Virus record (IMG/VR): IMGVR_UViG_3300034356_002642
Location: 62,001-126,000 of that record
Reading direction: 5' to 3' (one strand)
DNA length: 64,000 bases
DNA from: a virus
Part shown: positions 1 through 8,200 of the stretch, piece by piece
How positions within the stretch are numbered: position 1 is the first letter of the stretch
How the letters are laid out: each line of letters begins with the position of its first letter
Notes under the pieces: generated by a model
What the model saw: the letters and a program-made list of their open reading frames with translations, nothing else
Databases searched by the model: none
Told to the model about the DNA's origin: nothing
Program-made: the position numbers and the translations under genes

Positions 1-190
1 CGACAATCCAATGAGTGTGGGATGGAGTTCTTAATCTCTTACCCTCCTCCTTGTATTTTACAATAAAATCAAGGTCCGGGTTCTCACCTCTAACACCTTG
101 ATAAATTGCAATTGTTGTTTTATCATCAGTTTGCCAGTAAAGGAGGGGAGTATGTGACTCCCCTTTTCTATTATATGTTAGTTGTTTCAT
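1..190 (-). CDS. Partial gene coupled to the restriction-modification enzyme (N-terminal 63 aa only)
   Basis: An open frame starts at ATG 190-188 and runs off the window edge without a stop. Its start overlaps the stop of the upstream methylase/nuclease gene as ATGA, so the two are probably translated together. The visible residues are polar and charged, begin MKQLTYNRKGESHTPL and include RTPSHTHWIV near the edge. I do not recognise a family. The coupling suggests a partner of the restriction-modification enzyme, such as a second nuclease or accessory subunit, but this is inference from position only. Confidence 0.75.
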   Translation of the reverse strand, partial: MKQLTYNRKGESHTPLLYWQTDDKTTIAIYQGVRGENPDLDFIVKYKEEGKRLRTPSHTHWIV

Positions 191-2490
191 CTTTTCCTAT
201 AATTTAAATTATTCATAAACTCATCAATAAATTCAAAATCGACATCTCCGTTAGTTGATGGAAGAAATATTTTACTTTTTTTCATTAACCCACTTGTCCA
301 TTTCCTACCATAGTTAAATCTAAACTTTTCATTTGTTATTATGGATGAAATAAAAATACCTCTTAGAGTATTTAATTCAAATTTTGAGTATAACACATTA
401 ACACTATCTAGTGCCCAAAAATTGAAAGGTTGGTAAAAAGACTCCGCAACTGAACCATCATAATTTACAGTCAAACAATTACCACTGAAAATTGGTTCTT
501 CAGAAATTTTACCTGTCAACCCATTGTTAAATTCCGAAGAACTTATAAAATAATTATTGCCAGGATTCATTTGAAATTTAGTTAACCTTTTTCCTTTATT
601 AATCTCAAATAAATCAGATAAATTAAATTCTTTCCAAGATTTTACTCCAGAAATACAAATTTCATCCAATTGTGAACTTATAGCAATATTGTCAAACAAA
701 TCAAAATGATTTTCTTTAATTAAAAAAGAAAGGTAATTGCGAAGTCTTTGACTAAAGATATTATTATTTAATTTAGAAATATCTGTAGGTAAGTGAGCTT
801 CAGCACACCAATCGTCATCAAACGAAATTTCTTTAAAAACAGATATACCTAACTTCTCTTCTCTATTTCTATAAGTACTAACCCAAAATTCTTTTATTTT
901 TTCCCATTTTTTATTAACATCAATCCTTCCTTTATTTTTTCTTTTTTCAAACCCATCATCTTTAAAATACCCAAAGAAAGTTTTGTAATTTTTTGGATGT
1001 GGAATGTGAGCCTGAAAAATCATAACACAAGTAACAACAGTTGCAGTTGTATTATAGAAAAGTTCATCCGGATTTGAAAAACAAGCCAACAGTTTATGTT
1101 TAGATAATAATCGTTTTTTTAACTCCGTAATTTTTCCATTTGGATTTAAAGCACTACTCATAGGTAAAACCGCAGCAACAACACCACCACTTCTCATTTC
1201 CTCTAATTGATTTATAACAAATTCTAATTCCTCTCTATCATTTTTTTTATCTGATTTATAAGGAGGATTAAGGAATCCAATGTCTGGTTTTATCTTTGAG
1301 ACTTTTTTTATGATTTCCTCATCGAAAGTATCTCCACTGTAAATATATGGTGATATAACCCCATGTAATATAAAATTAAACATAGATAAAGCCCATATAT
1401 GTGGTTGATACTCGATTCCAATAAAATTTTCACTAAATTCTTCAAGTGGTTTATTTGGATTTTGAGTCCTCATTTTTTTTAATCCACTAATTAAAAATCC
1501 TGCAGTTCCACAACATCCATCAAGTAATATTGAATTTTCATTAACATCAAGAATATCACATAAAAAATCAGTGTAATGATGAGGAGTTAAAACAATTCCA
1601 AGACCTTTTTCATTATTAGCATATTGTAGAGTTTGATTATGAAAGTCCATTAATATGTCATTATATTTATAAGTTTCAACATATCTTTTAATATTTTTTT
1701 CAACACCAATAATAATGTCTTTTAAGATTGAATAATTAAATAACCCATCATCTTTAATAAAATTAAGATGAGATATTAATTTTTGTTTTTGAAAATCATT
1801 AATCTTTAATTTACCTAATATTAAATCAACAGATTGAATTAAAAGGTCAGGAAGATTTTCGTTATAACATATAAAATTATCTCTAAATTCTTTATTGTCC
1901 AAAGCAATTAAAACGGCGGAAATTAAAAAACTTCTCTGCATTTCCATGATTTTCTTACCATGTAGTTGATTATTCAGTTCACCTAAATATTTTAATAACT
2001 TATCATAATCTTGAGATAGTTTATACTCACTTTTTTTATAATTTTGAATTAATTCTTCTATTGTTAATGGTACATTTGTTTCAATTTTTTCTATTTTACA
2101 ATTTTTAGGTTGAAAAAAATAACTTATCTTTAAATTACTTTCTTTATCTCCTGAAAACGCAATTGAGATTACATCGTATTCTTTAGAAACAAATGATGAA
2201 TAATGAATAACTCCGTCAACCGCGTATTCTACAGGGTAATTTAATTCATTACTTTCATGTTTTAAATTATTTTTTTTTCCTTCAGTAATAATTAATAAAT
2301 CGGGTGTTAGCTTATGTTGTATAATGTGTTCCGGTTTTCCGGTACCACCTTTATTTGTTTTTGACGCACCTTTTAGTAAATTTCTAATACTTTCATAATT
2401 TGATGTTTGATATTCAATAATCAAATCATCATTAGTTAAATTAATATCAACTATTCTTTCAAATATTCTTTCAGTTTTCGCTTCGCTCAT
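187..2490 (-). CDS. Type IIG-like restriction-modification enzyme (nuclease, N6-adenine methylase and specificity domain fused)
   Basis: Single-chain R-M-S architecture, about 767 aa. The first ~130 residues look like an HsdR_N-type PD-(D/E)XK nuclease: GTGKPEHII, then PDLLIITEGKK, giving the D and the ExK spacing. A helical part follows. The gamma-class N6-adenine methylase has the AdoMet motif LLDGCCGTAGF near residue 324 and the catalytic NPPY at about 408-411. The last ~150 residues resemble one HsdS target-recognition domain (WKEFNLSDLFEINKGKRL, then SSSEFNNGLTGK). I chose ATG 2490, giving MSEAKTER, because the 31 residues of the longer frame upstream are low-complexity and cover a promoter-like sequence. 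The enzyme would methylate and cut DNA at an unknown site. In a phage it could protect phage DNA or exclude competitors. A pure methyltransferase with a dead nuclease domain remains possible. Confidence 0.82.
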   Translation of the reverse strand: MSEAKTERIFERIVDINLTNDDLIIEYQTSNYESIRNLLKGASKTNKGGTGKPEHIIQHKLTPDLLIITEGKKNNLKHESNELNYPVEYAVDGVIHYSSFVSKEYDVISIAFSGDKESNLKISYFFQPKNCKIEKIETNVPLTIEELIQNYKKSEYKLSQDYDKLLKYLGELNNQLHGKKIMEMQRSFLISAVLIALDNKEFRDNFICYNENLPDLLIQSVDLILGKLKINDFQKQKLISHLNFIKDDGLFNYSILKDIIIGVEKNIKRYVETYKYNDILMDFHNQTLQYANNEKGLGIVLTPHHYTDFLCDILDVNENSILLDGCCGTAGFLISGLKKMRTQNPNKPLEEFSENFIGIEYQPHIWALSMFNFILHGVISPYIYSGDTFDEEIIKKVSKIKPDIGFLNPPYKSDKKNDREELEFVINQLEEMRSGGVVAAVLPMSSALNPNGKITELKKRLLSKHKLLACFSNPDELFYNTTATVVTCVMIFQAHIPHPKNYKTFFGYFKDDGFEKRKNKGRIDVNKKWEKIKEFWVSTYRNREEKLGISVFKEISFDDDWCAEAHLPTDISKLNNNIFSQRLRNYLSFLIKENHFDLFDNIAISSQLDEICISGVKSWKEFNLSDLFEINKGKRLTKFQMNPGNNYFISSSEFNNGLTGKISEEPIFSGNCLTVNYDGSVAESFYQPFNFWALDSVNVLYSKFELNTLRGIFISSIITNEKFRFNYGRKWTSGLMKKSKIFLPSTNGDVDFEFIDEFMNNLNYRKR

Positions 2491-2507
2491 AAATTTTAAT
2501 TTTATAC

Positions 2508-2515
2508 TATAAATA
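2508..2515 (-). promoter_or_regulatory. TATTTATA promoter-like element
   Basis: Sense-strand TATTTATA lies 17 bases before the methylase/nuclease ATG and just after the terminator of the gp46 operon. This placement suggests a promoter for the restriction-modification gene. Confidence 0.4.
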
Positions 2516-2604
2516 TAGTTATTATTCATGATAAATACAACTATATTTGTATTTTTATATGAATTATAAATACTAAAATACAAAAATATTTTGATAAAAC
2601 AAAA

Positions 2605-2632
2605 AAAAGTCCCCCATTATTGGGAGACTTTT
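2605..2632 (-). terminator. Intrinsic terminator of the gp46 operon
   Basis: On the sense strand a hairpin with arms AAAAGTCTCCC and GGGGGACTTTT, with a short A/T loop, is followed by a T run. The upstream arm contains the last codons and the stop of the gp46-like gene, so the terminator is partly coding. Confidence 0.8.
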
Positions 2633-4989
2633 GAAACATTTTCTGTTTTTGTAATCTTGACGACCGTATTGGCCCAATTTGATATCATTGGGTTATGTGA
2701 TATGACAAATATCTTTTCAAAGTAGGTTTTTAATTTATCAAAAAATTCCCCAACCATATCGAGATTATCATTCGCAACCTTACCCCAAACCTCATCGTAA
2801 ACCGATAATTGTGGTTTTGGTAAAGAACAGACTTTGGACAACACCGCCCGGATGGCCAACGCCCCCACCGTCTTCTCATAACCCGAACCTGATGTAATTG
2901 GTCGTTCAATTCCGGTAGAGTTATCAATCATAATAAAGTCCACCTCATTCTTATCGTTAATTCGAATCTCTAAGTTGAATAAACAAGAATCCTGAAGTAA
3001 CCTCTGAAGTTCAGCGTTAATCACTGGCATCATTGTCTTCATAATAATCTTACTTATACCATTCTTTCCAAAAATCTCATTATAGATTTTATAGATTTTT
3101 TCTTTTTCAAATTCTTCGGCAATCTTTAACACAAGACCATGGTTCTTTTCAATACGAGACAAGAGATTATCAATTTGATTTTGATTGGTACTTTGAATTT
3201 TCTCATACCCTCTCTTTTGACTAATCAACTCATCAATACGAAGGTTCGCCTTAATCAATTTGGAGTCAATATCGTTGTTCTGTTTAATCTTATCCTGAAC
3301 TTCTTCGTATCTTGTTAGTTTCAACCTTATCGCCTCTAATTTCAAGTTATTTGACTCCAAAGACACTTCATGTTTCTCTTTAATAAGTTTGTTTCTTTCA
3401 TACTCATCGAATTCTTTCTTAAGTTGGACATAAGTCTTTTCTTCTTTATCCAATTCTTCAATCAACCCATTAAGAATTTTAACTTCTTCTTTTCTTCCGT
3501 CAAGTTCCCCAATCTTCTTTTTGGTGATTTCAGCGTCCATCAATTTAATCCCACAATGCTCACATTGAATACCGTCACCAAACTTTTTAACAAGGTCTTC
3601 AATTTCACCAACCTTATGTGTTGTATTTCCTAATTGAATCTTATGATTGGTTAATAATTCTTTAACCGCATCGTGTTTATCCTCATGGTAATACCCACTT
3701 GGTTCAACAACCTTAATATTATCAATTTGTAGTTGGATGGTTTTACTATTTGAAACATAAGTGGTAATCTCTGTCTGTAGTTTAACCGGGTCCAAAATAA
3801 TAAGTTCCTGACTCAAATCAGCATGTTTTGAATTCAATAATCCATCTTTATAATCTTGACCTTTTTTCAATGAATTATCTACTTCACCAATACTTTCGGT
3901 TGCTGTTGTAATCTCACCCTTTAATCTTTCGATTTCAGTCGTTGATGTCTCATTATCTTGTTTCAGGGTCTCCGTGTTATATACATTGGAAATCATCCCT
4001 TTCGAGAACTCTGAATAGATTTCTTTTCCGGTTTCTTCTTTCTTTTTCAAGAACTCAAGTCCCAGGAATCTTGATAATACCTGACCTCTCGCAGTTGGTT
4101 TTGACTCCAATAAGTCCTCCAAGTTAGATGCCGTGGTTAGAATGGTCATTAAGAAATCGTCCATTGTCCCAATAGACCTTTTCATAAACGCTTCCGTCTC
4201 TCTCCTTTGCTCACCAGTGAAATTTTGTAATTGACCATCAGATAGTTTTTTAAAGAACTCTAACTCCGTCTTTACATTCCATTCGCCAGCCTTGGACATC
4301 TTTCTTTCAATTTGACGAGCAATGATATACTCCTCACCATCGATAAGAATATCCCCACGAACACTAACTTTGTTCTTGTCGGTAAACCTGTTGAAGATTT
4401 CTTCGGCTTTCTGTGTCTTAGTTGTTGTGTTAAAGAATAAGAACAATAGTAAATCCACAGTTAGAACCGTTTTACCACCAAAGTTTGGGGGGTCGGATTC
4501 CACCACCGTAATTCCCTCACACTTATCAAAATCAATAACTTGATTATCTCCATAAGATAAGAAATTACTAAACTCAATTTTCTTGATGTACCATTTTTTA
4601 AATGGTGTCACCTCAACTTCGTTGGCTGCCATTCGGTTTTCAACCATACTATCAATACTCATTACTTGGTCCAAGTATTGTTCTTGACCCTTACTTTCAA
4701 GTAATGATTTGATAAGTTCCTTTTGATAGTTCTTATCCAGGATATTTACAGACACATCAATCGTTTGTTGAGTGTCCTCGGTCGTTTTAACCTTCGTAAT
4801 TACATTCACATTGGTTGAGTTATACTTTTTGGTAAAGTATTGTTTTGTCGACTTAATTCTCTCTTGAGTGAAGTTTTCCGGTGTATCTTCCCAAACAACC
4901 TGAATGTATGGATTATCTAATGTATCCACATCTAAATTGTGTTGCATTTCTTTTAAATTAAAAATTGGTGGTGGATTGAATAAATCCAT
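2617..4989 (-). CDS. 46: gp46/SbcC/Rad50-like recombination nuclease ATPase subunit
   Basis: ABC/SMC-type ATPase subunit of the gp46-gp47 (SbcCD, Rad50-Mre11) complex that resects DNA ends for recombination-dependent replication. The N-terminal ATPase segment begins near residue 134 (KKIEFSNFLSYGDNQVIDF), with a degenerate P-loop PPNFGGKT at about 167-174. A long coiled coil is interrupted by the zinc hook CEHC (C476, C479). The C-terminal half has the signature SGSGYE (700-705), Walker B LSVYDE (D732, E733) and the H-loop ISHNP (H765). The unusual part is about 130 extra residues before the ATPase domain, not present in T4 gp46. The partner gp47 gene lies 2.2 kb upstream in the same transcription unit. 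Confidence 0.93.
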   Translation of the reverse strand: MDLFNPPPIFNLKEMQHNLDVDTLDNPYIQVVWEDTPENFTQERIKSTKQYFTKKYNSTNVNVITKVKTTEDTQQTIDVSVNILDKNYQKELIKSLLESKGQEQYLDQVMSIDSMVENRMAANEVEVTPFKKWYIKKIEFSNFLSYGDNQVIDFDKCEGITVVESDPPNFGGKTVLTVDLLLFLFFNTTTKTQKAEEIFNRFTDKNKVSVRGDILIDGEEYIIARQIERKMSKAGEWNVKTELEFFKKLSDGQLQNFTGEQRRETEAFMKRSIGTMDDFLMTILTTASNLEDLLESKPTARGQVLSRFLGLEFLKKKEETGKEIYSEFSKGMISNVYNTETLKQDNETSTTEIERLKGEITTATESIGEVDNSLKKGQDYKDGLLNSKHADLSQELIILDPVKLQTEITTYVSNSKTIQLQIDNIKVVEPSGYYHEDKHDAVKELLTNHKIQLGNTTHKVGEIEDLVKKFGDGIQCEHCGIKLMDAEITKKKIGELDGRKEEVKILNGLIEELDKEEKTYVQLKKEFDEYERNKLIKEKHEVSLESNNLKLEAIRLKLTRYEEVQDKIKQNNDIDSKLIKANLRIDELISQKRGYEKIQSTNQNQIDNLLSRIEKNHGLVLKIAEEFEKEKIYKIYNEIFGKNGISKIIMKTMMPVINAELQRLLQDSCLFNLEIRINDKNEVDFIMIDNSTGIERPITSGSGYEKTVGALAIRAVLSKVCSLPKPQLSVYDEVWGKVANDNLDMVGEFFDKLKTYFEKIFVISHNPMISNWANTVVKITKTENVSKVSQ

Positions 4990-4995
4990 AGTTTA

Positions 4996-5190
4996 TTATT
5001 GTGATACTAACTCAACATTTTGAGTGTTTCCACTTTGGGCTTGAGCTTCAGCATATTTCTTCTTCAACTCTTCCATTTGTTGATTCATGATTGTTTGAAA
5101 TGCTTTTGATTCCCCTTTAAGTCTATTATTTCTCTCTTGAACTTTCTTTGCGTGAGCCCTTACTCCACCTCTTTTTTTCGATACTCCCAT
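4996..5190 (-). CDS. Small basic protein of unknown function (64 aa)
   Basis: Lysine/arginine-rich N-terminus (MGVSKKRGGVRAHAKK) followed by a predicted helix rich in Q, E and K and an uncharged tail. No family is recognised. It sits 6 bases before the gp46 start in the same transcription unit, and its ATG is preceded by the A-rich leader AATAAAAACAATT seen before several other genes. The basic N-terminus could bind nucleic acid. Confidence 0.7.
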   Translation of the reverse strand: MGVSKKRGGVRAHAKKVQERNNRLKGESKAFQTIMNQQMEELKKKYAEAQAQSGNTQNVELVSQ

Positions 5191-5226
5191 AATTGTTTTT
5201 ATTTATTAATGTTTATTTTTTCTAAG

Positions 5227-5754
5227 TTAAAATCCTTCACCGGTTATATCACCTGTGTTAATTTCATTATCAATTTCTCGTTGTAAATCCTCTAAAGTTA
5301 TTCCCGGTTCATTCTCAACTTGGTCTCGAAGTCTTTGAGTTAACATATCAGTAATTCTTTGATACTGATTATTATCCTCGTTAATTGTTGCCTTTTTATT
5401 AGGGTCCTCTTCATCATCCATGTAATTATTTAACCATGTCGGTCTTTCCGGGACTTTAATTGAATCTATTTTTTCAATCATCAGTTGGACTTCTGTTTTA
5501 CTTCCTCTTAACATTCGACCCATCTTAACTTTATTCTCAAGTCGAACAAAATCTTTGTAAAATTGGTCACCACCTATAAAATTAATATCAATTTCATTAT
5601 TCTCCAAATACTCGATAATGTCAATCATAAGTTCATCATCATCAAGAATTCCCATGTTATTACATAAAGCAAACAAATCGGTTGCTTTAATAATCCATCT
5701 TTGGACTTTACTATCGCTAAGTTGTTTTATAATAAATTCATTTAGTTTTTCCAT
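5227..5754 (-). CDS. Unknown acidic protein (175 aa)
   Basis: I chose ATG 5754 (MEKLNEFIIKQL), one base after the stop of the upstream membrane-protein gene. A longer reading needs a TTG at 5778 and overlaps that gene by 23 bases. The sequence is helical and acidic, with ILDDDELMIDIIEYL near the N-terminus and a C-terminus rich in E, D, N and Q. I recognise no domain. It is flanked by gp46 and gp47 and is co-transcribed with them. Confidence 0.75.
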   Translation of the reverse strand: MEKLNEFIIKQLSDSKVQRWIIKATDLFALCNNMGILDDDELMIDIIEYLENNEIDINFIGGDQFYKDFVRLENKVKMGRMLRGSKTEVQLMIEKIDSIKVPERPTWLNNYMDDEEDPNKKATINEDNNQYQRITDMLTQRLRDQVENEPGITLEDLQREIDNEINTGDITGEGF

Positions 5755-5755
5755 C

Positions 5756-6100
5756 TTATTTTGGTCGGTTCTCTTCAAACCATTCTACTATTGCGTTTAT
5801 CACCCATACCGCACCTGATGATAGAATCCCGTCAAAAAACCAACCAATCCATAGTGGAGTTCCAAACAATACAGATGTTGGTGAGAATACGGTTAATGAT
5901 AGGAACCAACCTCCGTGAAAAGAAAAGCACATTGGACAGGTTAATATACCTGAGATGAAGTGTCCTAATCCATTGAGTGGTGTGTATATATTATCACCCC
6001 ATTTTTTAAAGAAGTCCCTAACCCCTTGAAAGATTGACCCGTATACCATAATATTCATAAGCCCGTAACTTAAAATGAACCAAGTTAAAATGTTAGTCAT
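5756..6100 (-). CDS. Small integral membrane protein with CPMC motif (DUF1360-like)
   Basis: 114 aa with about three hydrophobic segments: the N-terminus (ILTWFILSYGLMNIMVYGSIF), a centre around FISGILTCPMCFSFHGGWF, and a C-terminal stretch ending in WVINAIVEWF. The CPMC-x3-H-x-G-W motif resembles small DUF1360-type membrane proteins found in many T4-like phages. Function is unknown; the CxxC could bind metal or be redox-active. Its stop lies one base before the start of the next gene. Confidence 0.75.
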   Translation of the reverse strand: MTNILTWFILSYGLMNIMVYGSIFQGVRDFFKKWGDNIYTPLNGLGHFISGILTCPMCFSFHGGWFLSLTVFSPTSVLFGTPLWIGWFFDGILSSGAVWVINAIVEWFEENRPK

Positions 6101-6116
6101 ATTTTCTATTTTTTTT

Positions 6117-6635
6117 TTAAATTTTATTATCTAAATTTGAACCTTTCAAATACATCGCTTTGGTTCCTTCATTATATTTTTGAATATCTTGAATTGTTTT
6201 CTCATATTCTTTTATTGTTCGGTCCTTCTCAATATTATCAAGTTTTAATTTTTCAACTGTGTTTTGGAGAGCATCTAATTTAAGTTTTAATTTATTGTCG
6301 GATGTCTCTTTTTCAACAATAACTTCTTTATTTACCTCAACTATCTTTTCTATCGGAACCTCTTTTATCACTTCAACAAGTTTCTCAATCTCAACATATT
6401 CAATCTTGACAACTTCTTTTTCTTCAACCACAGGAACCTCAACATACTTGATAACTTCTTTGATAACTTCTTTTTCAAAAACATTCCCCGAACCTGACAA
6501 TAGTCCGTACTTCTCAATTGAAAATCCTTCTGAATAACATTTCTTAATAATCTCTTCAGGGTTAAACTTATTAAGTTTACAATAACTTAATAAGTCCTTG
6601 TGTTCTCCGGAGGTTAGTTCAAGATTGATATTCAT
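6117..6635 (-). CDS. Coiled-coil protein with Val/Glu/Lys repeats
   Basis: 172 aa. The first ~45 residues are a small globular part. Residues ~60-115 are a low-complexity run of imperfect VEV-x-KEV-type repeats (VEVPVVEEKEVVKIEYVEIE and so on). The rest is a heptad-like helix (LDALQNTVEKLKLDNIEKDR). No function is recognised; a structural or scaffolding role is plausible. Its ATG overlaps the stop of the upstream gene (ATGA), indicating translational coupling. Confidence 0.75.
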   Translation of the reverse strand: MNINLELTSGEHKDLLSYCKLNKFNPEEIIKKCYSEGFSIEKYGLLSGSGNVFEKEVIKEVIKYVEVPVVEEKEVVKIEYVEIEKLVEVIKEVPIEKIVEVNKEVIVEKETSDNKLKLKLDALQNTVEKLKLDNIEKDRTIKEYEKTIQDIQKYNEGTKAMYLKGSNLDNKI

Positions 6636-7186
6636 TTTAATTTTCTTTTAGGTGTTGGCTCATAATAATCATTATCCCAATCAGGTTCGATAGTTGGTGT
6701 ATATTGCATCCCAGTTTGATAGTTATTACCAAACCATTTCCTATATCTTTCTTCGTAAGTCAATTCCTCACAACAATTCCCACCCCACTTTTGGTAGAAG
6801 TCATCGTCAAATAATAATTTATCAATAAATTGCCATTTATCCCAAATTAAATCGGGGTCAGCATCCGGGTCAGGAGTATCCAAAAATGTGTGAAATAACC
6901 TATCTGTTGTATTCATCGGAATAATATCCGGATTCGGTTCACCACCTCGTAATTGATTTAGAATCTCTTGGTCAATTTCTTTTTGAACTTCTTTGAATAT
7001 CTCAGAAGTTAATTCATCGTGTTCTTTTTGTTTTTTAATTTCTCTTTCAAAAGTTTCCGGAGTTAATTGATGTAAACTATCAATATGAAACCATTGAGTT
7101 GGAATTGTAAAAACCTTATACCCATCAGTTGGATTACCACCAATTGTAATACCATTTCTTATGTATTCGTAAATCTTGTTATCCAT
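6632..7186 (-). CDS. Unknown acidic protein (184 aa)
   Basis: Rich in D, E, W and P, with a middle segment DTPDPDADPDLIWDKW and a tyrosine-rich end. No family is recognised and no membrane segment is seen. It overlaps the end of the gp47 gene by 8 bases and the start of the coiled-coil gene by 4, so it belongs to the gp47-gp46 operon. Confidence 0.75.
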   Translation of the reverse strand: MDNKIYEYIRNGITIGGNPTDGYKVFTIPTQWFHIDSLHQLTPETFEREIKKQKEHDELTSEIFKEVQKEIDQEILNQLRGGEPNPDIIPMNTTDRLFHTFLDTPDPDADPDLIWDKWQFIDKLLFDDDFYQKWGGNCCEELTYEERYRKWFGNNYQTGMQYTPTIEPDWDNDYYEPTPKRKLK

Positions 7187-7964
7187 TATTCATAAGTTTT
7201 TCAGTTCCTTTTTCAATACAGTCAAACGAGTCTATCGAAAATTTAAGATATGGTTTTGAGTTAGGTAAATCAACAAAAGAGTACTTATCAGTATCAATGT
7301 CGTAAACTCCGTATCCATGTTTACCAACACTCTCACCAAAATTTTGTTGTATTGTTGACCCAATCATAACACCTCTTTTCCCATTTGGGATATTAAAGGT
7401 CGCACGTTTGTGAATATCTCCACATAGAATAAGGTCTAGCCCATTAAATTTTTCAATATCGTATGCATGAGAACCAAAGTCAAACCCTAAATCCGTAGTT
7501 AATCCTACAACCGGGTCATGAAATAACCCTATTTTAAATCCAGTCGCAGTATCAATTTCCGGAGGAATGTTTCCTTGGAATTGTGAATATACACACCAAG
7601 ACACATTCTCATCTTCATAAATCCCCCTATCTTTATAATAAACAATATTAGGGTTATTTAAGTTAGAAATAATCGGGGTTAAACTATCCAATCTATCATT
7701 ATTATTAATAAGAGCATCATGATTACCCGCAATCAATACAGTTTTCGCAATCTTAGCACATTCGGTCAATAACCAAGACGCAACCTCAATTACTTCAGGC
7801 GTTAGTTGATTTTTTGAGTGTAGTAAATCTCCGGTGAAGGTAATTCTGTCCGGTTGTAATGTTTTCCACTCGTTCAGTGCTAATTGAAGAATTTCACGGT
7901 ATAAATCGTGGTCTTTAAATAGTTTGAGGTGTAAATCAGAGAAATGTATAATTCTGTTTATCAT
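7179..7964 (-). CDS. 47: gp47/SbcD/Mre11-like nuclease subunit
   Basis: Calcineurin-type metallophosphoesterase, the nuclease partner of the gp46-like ATPase. All metal-binding motifs are visible: HFSDLH (D10, H12), FTGDLLH (D46), IAGNHD (N81, H82, D83), GLFHD (H149) and LCGDIHK (D183, H185). At 261 aa it is short, close to the catalytic core, and lacks most of the C-terminal capping region of cellular SbcD. Its start overlaps the stop of the zinc-ribbon gene (TAATG). Expected role: processing double-strand ends so that UvsX can load. Confidence 0.93.
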   Translation of the reverse strand: MINRIIHFSDLHLKLFKDHDLYREILQLALNEWKTLQPDRITFTGDLLHSKNQLTPEVIEVASWLLTECAKIAKTVLIAGNHDALINNNDRLDSLTPIISNLNNPNIVYYKDRGIYEDENVSWCVYSQFQGNIPPEIDTATGFKIGLFHDPVVGLTTDLGFDFGSHAYDIEKFNGLDLILCGDIHKRATFNIPNGKRGVMIGSTIQQNFGESVGKHGYGVYDIDTDKYSFVDLPNSKPYLKFSIDSFDCIEKGTEKLMNNG

Positions 7965-8200
7965 TATTCTTTAATTAAAATTTTTTCTTCTTCCTCAAAT
8001 GGATTAAACCCTTTGTTTATATGTCCACAAGAATCACATTTGTAAATTGGGAACGGTACTGTAGTGTCTTCCGTTGAACCTGTCATTAGTTTTGGGACTC
8101 TCTTTAGGAAGATTACCTCTCTAAAGTAAATTCCATCACAAGACTCACATTTTATCGTTGGACACTCTTTTAAATTAATTTTCGGTTGTTGTAATTCCAT
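7964..8200 (-). CDS. Small zinc-ribbon protein
   Basis: 79 aa with two CxxC pairs (CESCDG and CDSCGH) about 40 residues apart, which should bind one zinc. I chose ATG at about 8200 (MELQQPKINL); upstream codons belong to the overlapping 295-aa gene. The function is unknown. The stop is shared with the gp47 start (TAATG). Confidence 0.75.
   Translation of the reverse strand: MELQQPKINLKECPTIKCESCDGIYFREVIFLKRVPKLMTGSTEDTTVPFPIYKCDSCGHINKGFNPFEEEEKILIKE

Noticed and set aside
2491-2583. The 31-codon longer start of the restriction-modification gene
   Set aside because: It is low-complexity, covers the TATTTATA element, and MSEAKTER gives a better N-terminus for the nuclease domain.
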